A stretch of 64,000 nucleotides of DNA, from contig OY292277.1 of NCBI GenBank assembly GCA_958496175.1, forward strand, positions 35,599,050-35,663,049, given 5' to 3'. Of the stretch, positions 20,174 through 32,300 are shown one piece after another (the stretch's first letter is position 1; each line of letters starts with the position of its first letter). The notes beneath the pieces are model-generated. The model worked only from the letters and a program-made list of their open reading frames with translations. It did not search any database and was not told the origin of the DNA. The DNA is from Sisyra terminalis. Taxonomy: Eukaryota; Arthropoda; Insecta; Neuroptera; Sisyridae. The translations under genes were made by a program, and so were the position numbers.

Positions 20174-23100
20174 ATGTATATTCGCGATTTACGAAAAGAT
20201 TTTTATGATATTATATTAGGAAAAGTATGTAAGATTATGCAATCATTACTTTTAAGGCTTAATTCTTAGTTATCACATACTTTAGATCAATTTAAAGTTT
20301 GCATCACTTTGTGTGTGGTCCTCGTGTAAAAATGATTATATTTAAGCAACAGGCTTTAATATGGTTTTTATTTTTGATTTTAGCGATGCGTGTTATTTGT
20401 TAATTTCGACATTGACGCAATATGTGCATGCAAAATTCTTCAAGCTTTATTAAAGTGTGATAATGTCATACACACCATCATTCCCGTTGGCGGTGTAGTT
20501 GACCTAAAAACTGCCTTCGAAGAAAATAATGAAGAAGTCGAGTATTTCATATTTATTAACTGTGGAGGAACTATTGATATAGTAGAAGTATTAGAACCAA
20601 ATGAAAATGTTACGTTTTATATATTGGACTCGCATCGGCCTATTGATGTGTGCAATATTTATAGTAATAAACAAATTTGTATAATGGGTCAAGAGTTGAC
20701 TGATGTTCCGGATTTCGATGATATTTTTCGCGATGATGTAATTATTATTTAAATATATGTTAAAAATGTGTGGTTTATTCTTTGGTTGCTTTGTTTGTAG
20801 TCCGATGAAGAGGAGGAGGAAACTCTTGAGGATGATGAGGACGATGATGACCAGGTGGAAAGTGCCGCAGCTAAAAGACTTAGGCTTAATGAATCCAATA
20901 TGATTAAAAGGCGAGAAAAGAGACTTTGGGAGGAGAAACGAGACCGACTTATGTTTGAATACTCACAATTTAGTTATTATGGAAGATCGGTAAAATATTC
21001 GCTGCTAGGGTCGGCAAAAAGTGTTGAGACATTGGGTAGCTCTGCCCTCTTGGCATTTGCAAAGTGTAATATAATTATGTGAGGGATTATCCTGTCTTTT
21101 GGTCAGCTACCCATTCGGACTTAACACAATTTGCTGGACCTGCTCGCTAGCTAAGTTTTGAACTGCCGCATAAATCTAAATATCTTTAACATTTCTTTTA
21201 GAGCGCTTTAACAATTTTTGAACTTGCGTGGATGATGACAAAAGATTCAAGAGATTTACTATGGTGGGCAGTTGTTGGTGTCACAGAGCAAATGCTATTA
21301 AACAAAGTAGAAAACCAACAGTATGTTTTGGATTGCAAAACTTTACAAGAGCATGTTTCACGATTAACCCATTCTGTGAATGATATAAACGCTACAACCA
21401 CATTAAAAATAGTATTTGAAAATGATATTCGGCTCGCCTTATATAGACATTGGACGGTTGAAGCAAGTATCCGAAACACAATGTATACAGCTTGTGCTCT
21501 TAAATTGTGGACATTACGAGGTGAAAAAAGACTTCAAGAATTATTAGCAGAAATGGGGTAAAATTTCAGTGTTTGCCTTTTCCTTACCCCTTCATTTAAA
21601 TCATTCATTAATTTTCAGATTGCCGTTGGTACAAAGTCGTCAAAATTTTTCCTCGATGGATTTAGTGTTACGAAAAGAATTTTTGGTAGTCTTAGAAAAA
21701 GTTTCAACTAAATATAAGTTGGATGATATAATGTTTGGATCGTTCACGTTACAATATGGCTACAAGAACAAATTTTGTGCGAGTGATGTTGTATATGCAA
21801 TGCTGGGATTATTAGAAACAACGGTATATATTTATATGAAATTACTGAAAACATATTAAGTACTTTTAGTTTCCATTTTTTTCAATATTTGTTTGGTTGT
21901 CTGTATGTCTTCTTTTGTCTTAAAAATGGTTAAATCTATTGACAATTTATTGCCCCACTCATAATAGGGTACACATAACGAAAGAATAATAAGGGAAGAG
22001 ATTCCTATAATTAAGAGATTACATATATTGAGAGATGAAAAAAATTTGCTCTATGAATATACAATAAGACCCAACTTAACGCGTAATGCATTCAATGACT
22101 AGAGTGAATGTGCTTCATAAGTCGCATGTTAAATTTAAACTGTAATTTCTCCTTAATTTGCCGAGTGCTCGTACCCCTTCTACAGCATATTTGTACAAAA
22201 TATATTTTCTCCTTTCTCAGTTGGCATATGGCAAGGTTTATATTGAGCAGAGCAATAGTTCTAACGACGGCCACGAGAGAGCGCTAATTTTAAAAAAAGG
22301 GAAGAGAGTGGGGGCCCGATGACATTCGTTATATTTTGACAGATTTATGACCAGGTTTACTCTATTGATATGTTCCAATAGTTGCGCTAAACTAGGTAGT
22401 TTCCAGACAGGTTAAAGCCCCATAAGAGCAATAGAAGACGTTTTATGTTTTCAGCGTTGCGATTAGTAAAAAAGGAATCAAATTTTTCTATCCATATTGG
22501 CGCGGTAGTTTTGAATTGAGTGCCGTAACTTGATTGTACATTGCAGAACGGTAATTTATGTAATAATTTGAGGAATCCCAATACTACCGTGAAATACTGA
22601 AACAGCGTTAAGCGCGGTCGTATTGTATTATACAAATAGAATTATTTTTTTTTCATTGGTTTCTATTGTAGGTTGAGCAAGTTTTTACGTTGACACCAAA
22701 TTTCATTAAAATCGGTTCAGCTGTTTTTGAGTTAAAGGAAAACATATAGTCTAACATTTCGATGAAGAATACGTTTTCGACGACTGGCCCCATAAAATAG
22801 GATTGCAATTTTTTTAGTTATTATTTAGAATTCTTTAATATGTAAAAGTGAAATGGAAATAATACACCACAGTTCATTAGACAAGGATGAAGTGTGTTAT
22901 TTTTTCTGAGATTTTATTTTAATATTTATATTCTCAAAATTAATTTACTAATACCCTACTCACTAAAATTAAATTTCTAAAAAACAAACTTAATAAAATA
23001 ATATGAATTATTTTGTTTAAGGCGAGAGATAACAAACAGGAAGATCGTTTTTTAAGTGCGATGGACTGTTTATCAAGAATAAAACGTGATATTCTCGAAA

Positions 23101-24207
23101 CCGGATTTGAAAAAGCGAAGCGAGTGTTGGCGACTATATTTCGACAAGTTCAATCTTCTCTAGATATGAGGCAAATTTCTTCAACCGGCTCATTTATTTA
23201 TTTAATAATTCAAGAAGTAATTTCTTCGAATTTCATACATTTTTTTTTAAAATTATAATGTGAAATTTTGATTTGCAGGGAAATTTAGATAGTAATGTCT
23301 TCGCGCATCCACATTGGTTATCGATGTTGGCACATTTTGCTTTACGGGCTTATGTAGCTGTTTCTAGAAATAAGCGGGCACCTAATTTACCTTTAGTTTG
23401 TAGTTCGACAATGGATAGGGAGAGTGGGACGTGTTTAATGCTCGGAATTCCACCACTTTCAGAAGACTCGCCTAGGAAGTAAGGACTTGCTTTTAAAATG
23501 GATCAGTGTTTAATAATTGAACTTTGTATTACAGCTTTTTTGGAAAAGCGTTTGAAAAAGCGGCAGCCGATTCGGGTACTAATATACAATCAGACTATTT
23601 TGATTCCTCAAGTAAGTGTTTAAAAAACAGGACCCAAAGTTGCCTATTGCTTTTTTGTTAAATTGAATATCCTTGTTTATTTAGTTTTGTCGAAATACTT
23701 ACGTTTTAGAAAGAAGTAAGGGCTCAAGTCTCTTAGATCGGTAAATATCTGGCAACGTTGCATTTTCAACTTTGGTTTTTATTCTATTCGCGATTTTTTT
23801 GTTAATTCAGTTTTAATATGGTATATTTTTCTCTTTTATGACTTAAATTTCACTATGGGCTGATGCATTTACGAAATAAATTAAAAAAAAAACTAGAAAA
23901 CGGAATGTTGCCAGATATTGATCGATCTAAAAGGGACTTGAGTCGAAGTAATAACTTTGATGGTTAATATTGGTGTAATAATATTAATATATGTAATATT
24001 TTTTATTTATTTTAAGATAAATATTATTTTCGTTTCCTATTCCGCTAAATACAATTCCTGACTACACCCATGCTTGATTTGCCAGCAAATGATTTTTGTT
24101 ATAAGTACTTTTTCATAATTAGATTTTTTTTCTTTGTTTCAGTTATAAAAATTAAAGATAAAGACCGTTCCAAATTCCTCGATGCTCTTACTTCGTTGCT
24201 AAGTTGA
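20174..24207 (+). CDS. CDC45: CDC45 DNA replication factor, nine exons
   Basis: Exons 20174-20224, 20384-20737, 20801-20989, 21202-21557, 21619-21823, 23022-23216, 23279-23478, 23535-23611 and 24143-24207 join in frame into 563 residues, matching the about 566 of human CDC45. All introns have GT-AG ends. The start MYIRDLRKDFYDII matches the family N-terminus. LLFVNFDIDAICACKILQ and FYILDSHRPIDV are the DHH/RecJ-like core, not expected to be catalytic in CDC45. An acidic run (SDEEEEETLEDDEDDDD) opens exon 3, and the C-terminus has NFFGKAFEKAA and RSKFLDALTSLLS. CDC45 joins MCM2-7 and GINS in the CMG helicase at replication forks in the nucleus. Intron 5 (1.2 kb) and intron 8 (0.5 kb) contain repeat insertions; the others are short. 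Confidence 0.96.
22387..22800. repeat. Unclassified transposon debris in CDC45 intron 5
   Basis: This part of the 1198-bp intron is less AT-rich than the rest. It includes a phrase of the type common near ends of dispersed insect repeats (ACCAAATTTCATTAAAATCG, then GTTCAGCTGTTTTTGAG, 22697-22731). An 82-codon minus-strand open frame across 22387-22635 has no recognised domain. Boundaries are uncertain. Confidence 0.35.
23722..23944. mobile_element. Fold-back MITE in CDC45 intron 8
   Basis: Arms 23722-23767 and 23896-23944 are inverted copies of each other (outer word CTCAAGTC, inner words GATCGGTAAATATCTGGCAA and GTTGCATTTTC) with scattered mismatches and small gaps. The spacer is about 128 bp and there is no coding capacity. 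A single related arm lies at 63732-63780. It accounts for about half of the 531-bp intron. Confidence 0.65.
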
Positions 24208-26273
24208 TATTTACTTAAAATTTATTTATTCCTAGTTTTTTTAATGTCTCAAAATACAAATTTTACAAATTGTACTAAAATAATTTTAATAATAATAATG
24301 ATTATGTGTAAGTAATTATTTTTTAAATACGCTTTATTTATTTATTCGTCATCAATACATTATTTAAATATAAGAACTACGTACTTTGCAAAATGATTAA
24401 TATCTTGTAAACATTTATTTAAAATACTTTCAGGTTTAAAACATCTATCCCATATATATTTCGTAATAATTTTATATATTCGTGTTTTCGTTAAAGCGCT
24501 AGATTTTCATGATGTGCGGCGTTGAAGTTAATAGTGTTTTCATGAAAACATGAATAATATTAAATAATTGCGACATATACAGAGAGGTCTATTTTTTGAG
24601 ACACCCCAGGGTCTAAAATATATATGTTAAAAAATATATAATTTGTTAGAAGCCTACTGGTGGTCGAGTGGTCAAGCTGGCCTTGAAAAAATTGAAAATT
24701 GGTACGTATTGGGTTTGAATCTCGTATCAAGCAAATTTTCGATATTTATTGATTTACGGATTTTTATTAACCCTAGAGTCGTTAAAGACCTAGTAGTTAC
24801 AAAGCGACGGTAAAAAACAATAAAAAAAAAGATGCTGGATGTTGTAAAGGACAAAATGACAACGTTAATTTTTAGCCTTGAAAACTTTCGAGTGTTATAT
24901 GATTTACTAATTTTATTGATTAAAATCGCTTTGAATTTGTTTACGCGAAAAGAATACATAAGTGCGATTGTGTTTTGTTATTGCCAATATAGATATTTTG
25001 TGCTTACATTTTGCTATTCTGTTGTTTTACCCATTTTTTTTTCTTTTCTTTGTATTAGAATAAGATATTACAATATGAATGAATTTAATAAAACGTAGTT
25101 GAATATGATTAAACTGGGAAAACTTGTAAAAGGCAATACTAAACATAATCATTTTCTTCCTTTTGAATCACCCAAAAAAAAGGTTTTGAACTTTAAAAAC
25201 AAAAAAAAAAAATTAAGATAGGGGGTAGTCTTAGGTTAAAGGGACCACTTTGTATATTATATATGTATATAATTTTAATACGAATTTCTAAACGTTGAAT
25301 TATAACTTGATTATAAAATTTTTATGCTTTGAAATATGTTTTATAAATTTGTTTAAAATGTATTCAAAAGATTATTTACATTCTTTCATTTTATGATAAA
25401 TATTTAAAAAGACAATTTTTTTTCATGAAAAAACAAACTGATTTTCTACGAATTTGCTTTAAAATCATTTTAAGAAATTGAATATAGTATATTAATTGAT
25501 ATTCTTAAAATTTGTGTCTATGTTTTTTTTTATAAATTTTATGGCTTGCAAGGAATGATTTAGCCGTAAACTTCAGGATTGTAGGAATTTTACGCCGATA
25601 TCCTATGAAATGTAAACAAGGATACTACCATAAGTGCATTAGGTAGTTTTCACTACCTTGAAAGAATTATCGGTTGTGTAGTGTGGAATCTTGTAAGAAT
25701 TTGAAAAATCAGTCGAGAACAATCCAGTATGCTCGATTGAATTATACTTTGATATGGTTACGGTGAAGGATTGGAACATTGGTCTGCTTTATGACTAATA
25801 TGAAATGTAAGTCGTTGAAAGCAGTTATCGTCCAAGTTATATGACGTCACAGTACATACCGTGTTCTTACTCATATTGTAAATTCATAGGAATTCGACAT
25901 TTACATAACAATGAAACGTACCTTATAACAAATTGGTTTTTGCAATTTGTTGATAAACTATCATTCCTATGTTCAATTAATATATAAATGTAAGTACATA
26001 AGATAAATTTTGCATAATATCTGTACAGGAGAAATCAGTTCAATATATTTGGAAACTATAGTTGTAACACTACAAATTTTGATTACTACCATTGGATTAA
26101 GGAATTAAAAATGTATGTTGCCTATACTTTAGTACATGATCATTACTTTCTTTTTGAAAAAGATTTTGATTTTTTTGTAATTGAAGTTACCAGTTTTTAT
26201 TAGATGCAGAGATGGTCTCTGTATTAATAGGTATAACAATAATTCCAATCGTGGTTTAATACATTTATTATTA
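24208..26273. other. Intergenic spacer between convergent CDC45 and nucleoredoxin
   Basis: About 2 kb of AT-rich DNA holding a SINE at 24652-24830. No other gene is seen. The patch 25590-25870 is somewhat less AT-rich and contains ATGACGTCACAGTAC, also found near 38821; this may be part of another dispersed repeat. No canonical AATAAA follows CDC45 closely. Confidence 0.5.
24652..24830 (+). repeat. tRNA-derived SINE
   Basis: The head GCCTACTGGTGGTCGAGTGG carries an A-box, and GGGTTTGAATCTCGTA is a B-box. The tRNA-unrelated body (GATTTACGGATTTTTATTAA, then CCTAGAGTCGTTAAAGACC and TAGTTACAAAGCGACGG) ends in an A-rich tail. Class II tRNA-Leu/Ser-like heads have the same GGCCGAGTGG word. Confidence 0.85.
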
Positions 26274-26279
26274 ATCGAA
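26274..26279 (-). terminator. Nucleoredoxin polyadenylation signal
   Basis: AATAAA on the - strand (TTTATT on +) about 95 bp beyond the stop codon of the nucleoredoxin gene. Confidence 0.5.
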
Positions 26280-26372
26280 ATTTGTAGTGTTGAATATGTT
26301 TAACATTTGTTGTAATAAATAGATTAACATTTAGATTTTTTTATAGTTTAAGATAACTATGTTTCAACTACT

Positions 26373-29300
26373 TTAGTTAGAGCCTTCGGGTAGTTGGTCA
26401 CGTAATTTAATATCTTTCATTTTAAGAGTTCCGTTTAAAAACCGATCCACAAATTCCTTCACAGACTCTGAATTTATTTCTAAACCGTATTCGAGGTAAG
26501 CATATTTTCTTTCGGGGATATTTAAGGCTGTAAGTAGTGGAATGGCATCTTCTAGTCCAACGAATTCTCGCAGAATATCACTTGTGTCCGAATCGACTCC
26601 GACTAAAAATTGTAGGCAGTGTTTGTTATCGTCACAATTGGCATGGTCATCCGAATTGTCAGATCTTAATGATATGTTGTGGTCACGATAGTAGTTTTCG
26701 GCTATTGGTTTCAGTACGGATTCGGCGAATTGTAGCTCTGTATCTTCACCTTCTAGAAAGTTGGAGAATAAATATAAGAATTACATTTCTACACTTTAGT
26801 TTGCGCATTTGAGTGTTCTCAAAACTTACCAACAAAAAGGACGATGGCTGGGTAGTCATGCATTTTTGTGGCGTACCGTTCGGTTAAAATATTTAATGCC
26901 TTTGGTTTCCACGGAAAATTCTGAAAATCAAAATCTAAGTTTAGATCTTTAAACTAATATCTTTAGAATTTTGTAAGTACTCCCATCTTAAAAAATAGAA
27001 ACAATTAAAAAAAGCTTTTAAAAATTGAAAAAAATAGAATTTTAAGATGAAAATCATGCTTTATTTATTATGAAACTTAAATTAAATCTTGTTTTATTTT
27101 AATTAATAAGAAGGAAAAGTTTTCTTCATACCAATCCCTCAGGATCATCAACAACTTCAGCTCTGCCGTCGTCTGTAATTATATGCCCATTTGCATCTAG
27201 CAGCACTAATGTAGGAATGCCTTGCACACTAAATAACGATGCCAATTCTCGTCGAGCATCTTCATGTTCATATGGAACAGCTAACCAGGGCATTGTTTCC
27301 GTGTAGGCGCTAAACGAATCTTCACTCCTGGAAAACGATAATACTAAAAGTTAAATATTTGCTTTAAAATACAAACTGACATTTGCTTTTTGACGATATC
27401 CTAATTGTACTCATTCGGAAAATTAGGCTTTAAATTGGATAAATATATTAAGTTGGTTAGTGGAAATTTAACGAATAATTACGTTTTCAATTTCATGATA
27501 TGGAGATTTTGTGAAGGGTAGATATGATCTTTGTTTGTCGAGTGTTGAGACAAGGGGAAACGTAGATAAAATAGATAAACAGGGCTTTAAACGCTTTTTA
27601 GCTTGAACACTTAAAAACTGTTTTGTACAGAAATACTTCTGTTGCAATGTAATTTTTAATGTTGAAAAAAATCACGTTTTATTAAAGTTTGTTCATTTCT
27701 TCTAAATGTTTCGTTTGTAAGGTCGTTTATGATTCTTATATAAATGTCAGCTTCTCATATAATTGAGTTTTTATTGAAACTTTTGAGCTTGGAATTTTCT
27801 TTGTTTCTGTAAAGAAGTTTAAGTTTATTGAACTTTTAGCTTCATACTTCTTCTTCTTCTTAAGATAATGAAAAGAGTATATTTTTCTACTCTTTAAACA
27901 GTTTTGTACCGAGTACATACCATTCATACCTATGCGAATATTGTACGATTGTTGTAAATTTTGAATTTCCATTAGAATGGTATTAATAGCTTAAATTATT
28001 TTTTGTAATAACTATAGCAGTATAATCCATTTTCCGTATGTCAAATAAATCTTAACTTCATCTAAAAAAAATATAAAACGTCGCGAAAAGTATAATTTCA
28101 TTTAAAATTGTTTTCAAGATATGATTTTAGAATTGGAATGCTTGAATAAAAACATCCATTTTTTTAAGGATGTATAGTGATTAATTTAAATGCTGCATCA
28201 ACAATTTCTTGTTCTAAAACATCTATTTTATATGGTTTTATATAAGGTGTTTGAGTTTTAACCAATTGATATACTTGTACTTATTAACATTATGTACATT
28301 ATCTCGTATTATCATAGGCGTTTATTATAAGATTTTGGATAGTAGCGAGATTAATCAAGGGTAGTAGGTGTTAAAAAGTCTTTTGACCCCAGTGAACCAA
28401 AAATTTAAAATAATGATAATTCCTTTTGATATCTATCATTCGATTTAAGTACTAAGTACTAAATCCGATCTAAGGATTTTGAATGTATACTCCAAGCAAC
28501 AATGTAAATTCCACTGAGGTGAAAAAGAATCAAATATAGCGTACCCATTTCCATTAACTTAACTCTGCTACTATCCACAATTCAACAATTGTCATATAAA
28601 GAGATACAATCTAGGGAAATATACTCTATAAGCCTAGTTTTTTTTTTAATTTTTATTATTACCTAGCTTTTATTAGGTCACTTTGTTGTTTGTTTATAAG
28701 GTATGGAACTTATAATGGCCATTTTCACCTGTTTCCCAGCCCTTTATCGTGCTGAATTTAAGCATACCTGCTTATTCTCGATAACAACTTATGAATCAGT
28801 CGTAAAATTTAACAACTACCAATTATTTCTACTTTAATTCAATATTAAACTTTGAAAAAAATAACCTGTTGCCTATCTTCAAAGTAGCATGTAAAAGTGG
28901 TCAATTTTTAATGCTTGTTGAAGTTTGCAAGTTTAGTATACTTTATGACTCAAATAGTAGTTAATATTAACTTAGAGTAACTGCCCGTAAAATATTCACA
29001 GCCAATATAACTCATAAAAGACAATTGAATGAAATTAAAATGACGGTTGAAACAAATGACAACAATCAATTATTGACAATAATTTAGTGACAATAATTAG
29101 TGAGACAATAATTGACAAAATATATTGAAAGACTAAAGGACAGGATTTGTGGTACAATCAAGGAAGAACATTTAGCTTTGTTGAACGGATAATGTAATGA
29201 CAGCCTTATTTATTTCATTAATACGTGCATTATGAGTACTTGTGTATGCATTACTACCTCCAACAATAAAGTAATTGATAACTCGTTTTAAGCCACTTGT

Positions 29301-32300
29301 GAAGAAAAAAATTAAAGATATTTCAGGTAGCAAAGCAATTTAAACTTGATCAAAGCGTACAAGATTGTGTTTACCCAAAATTTTGTTCACACATTGTTTA
29401 TGTAGTTAAAATTAATTGACGAAATTACATTCCGAATACCTAATAAATTACCCGAAAGTAATTTTGGTATAGATTTTCTATTCTTAATAACTAACGATTT
29501 ATTAAAAGTTATTCCGAGCAAATATATATTTTTTCCATAAAAATTCTCATTTATCTTCTTTATCATTATTGTTTCAACCTTTAATCACATTTTTGGAATC
29601 TAAGTTAAATTTTGTATAAGGTTAGTGCATCTTTTTAAAAAATCTTTAAATAAATACATAAAAGGACTTATAATTGAAAATTTTTGAAAATAAATAAATA
29701 AGTTTTTTAAGGGACCCGGAAGTATTGCTTCCATCTGTTTCCTAGTAGCTACGCCACTGGGTTCTTGACTTGATTGTTGGATCTTTTTTGAGAGTAATTA
29801 TTTTGAAACTAAAAATTAATCAAATTTAAGTGATGTAAAAATTGTTTCTTAAAAATTTCAGAAGAAAACTAAAAGAAAAAGAGAGAACATTAAGTTAGAC
29901 GGATAGCTTAAATTTTAAAGTTTTCGTCGAGAGCTTGAAGTTTGTAAAACTTTCTAACAAAAAGAAAATATTTGGCAATTTTCCCAGTTGATTTATACAT
30001 GGCTACAGTAAAACGTTTAGAAACGTACCTATTTAATGACCTTTTGGAAATAACATCGGTGTATATATCGTTAATGATTTATTTTATTATATCATTGAAA
30101 AATTGAAAGAGTAATTCAAAGTTATTGGTATAATTTTTTAACTTTAGTGTTATTGATTAAAACACTTGAAAGTTTCCGAAATCTTGTTAACCATCTACGT
30201 TAGAATTATCATGGTTCTTTTTTGTCTTCTAACAATATTTATTTTTCGTCATCTTATATTGTTATTAAATTGGAACTTGAGTCTATATTTTCGTTGGATT
30301 ACAAGACAACGCCTACAAAGTTTCCAATTGCGAAAGAATTCCCTATTGCTTTGGGAATTCCCCACAAATCAGTGATACTACTTGTAAAAATAAGAAAACT
30401 TAAAATTTAGTTGTCGCTAAATAGGTAAACAAACCACAAAAAATATAAATTTTCATACTTTTATAATTAATATGAAATATTTTTTATCACTTAAACTTTA
30501 AGCGATTTTTGAATTTCAAAATTGAAATTGTACGATTTTTATAATTGATTTATTTTAAAAGTGGTGCAAGTTGTGCAAAACAAATTTATATAATCAAATT
30601 ATATATTCATAACTCTGTAGAAACGTTACAAGATTTGATATAATTAACCTAATTTTTTTAAATAACAGATACGCTAACCATTAATTTGATCGAGAATAGA
30701 AAAACAAGACTTACATCACTTTCATAATAAACGGACCATATAAGCTAATCTATGTTTGGAAGTCATCATTCTAAGATTGAAAAGAACACATTTTTGAAAA
30801 TACGGAAAATAGTTGTGTTGTAGTTTTACGTAAATATTCAAATATAAACAAGGGACCTACACTCTCTAATCTTTACATATATAAGTTTTCCGTATGTGTG
30901 CTTATCACTGAACGCCTCCTAAACCGCTGGATCGATTTTGCTGAAAATTTCTGCGTATTTGAGTAGGCGTTTGAATGGTTTAGATTTATAATTGGATCCT
31001 ATAGATGAAAGGGATGAAAAGAGAGGACAAAGTTTGTTTGACCAACAATTTAAATTTCAAATTTAATAATCATAAAAATGTTATAAACACGAAACAGTAA
31101 TACCGCTTATCTATACCCATATATACATATTAATAAAACTGAAGTGACAAAGCGTATAATGTTTTGTAATGTAAAAATAACATCACCTTTTTATTAAGTA
31201 CATACTTATGCATGAGTATTGATATATGATGTAGTTAATAAAATTATTAAAAATAATAAAACTAATGGCTGTACAATTTTAATTGTTAATCCCATTTTAG
31301 GGTGAGTATTTGTTTCATGGTACCTTTATTCCAAATTTACTGTTTTAAAATTCTTGTGTCTGTATGTATTCTTTTAACTAAAGAACCCATAAACCGATTT
31401 TTATGAACTCTGCTAGATAGATACAAGATTCTACTCACCTTATTATTTCAAAAAAATAATAAGGGAAGGCATCCCCAATGTAAAACTGAGAAGTTAAAAA
31501 AAATTTTTTATCTACATAGTTGTGTGTTGTATCATTAGAAAAGTGTTTGAAAAACTTTTCTTACACTTTTTTAATTTTCAACTTTTTTTTTCCTGTTTAA
31601 TTATTATTTAAAGGAATTGGGCACTGTGTGCTCCTCGCCTTAGTTATTACAACTCAATACAAATAAATGAAAAGAAAAGTAACAACATAAAAAGGAAAAG
31701 ATATAAAGATACAAAATACAAACAAAAAAAAATACAATACATAGAAGAAAAGAGAGAACTCTATTCTAGCGGCGTTTTGACCAATGTCAAATAAAAACCA
31801 TTTTTATCATAAACTTTACTTAAAAATCGAGACAAGACAACTATTATAAAATTGGACTAGAGTTTAGTGCTTTCAGTAGTTTTCAGTTGTGAAAGGTTAA
31901 TAACACAACTATGAAACAAGGCCAGGTTATATATTTATGGTTATATACTTATAAATGTACTAGGGTCCATTCGTTTTAATCTTTTGTATGGAAGGGCTTG
32001 CAGAACCTTCAATTTTCAATTAATCATTGTTAATGATTCCCTGACACTTATTATGCCAGGCAAACGAAAACCCAACGTCTGGACAGGAAAATGTCTGCTG
32101 GATCCGTTAGTCAAAAGTAAAGTTGTTCCCAAAAGAGTTAAAGTTAAGATTTTATCTTTTTGTTTTCTTAAACGAAATATTTTTTAGTCTACTGATGACC
32201 GAATGGTTAAGGTAGCCGTTTCAAAACTGGTAGGTTTTGGGTTTGAATCTCGTACCGAGAAAATTCTCAATATTTCTCAATTTACGGATTTTTATTAACT

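Noticed and set aside
26373..27327. Separate thioredoxin gene distinct from the one at 48.4-48.9 kb
   Set aside because: Splice phase and protein continuity show that both sets of exons form one nucleoredoxin.
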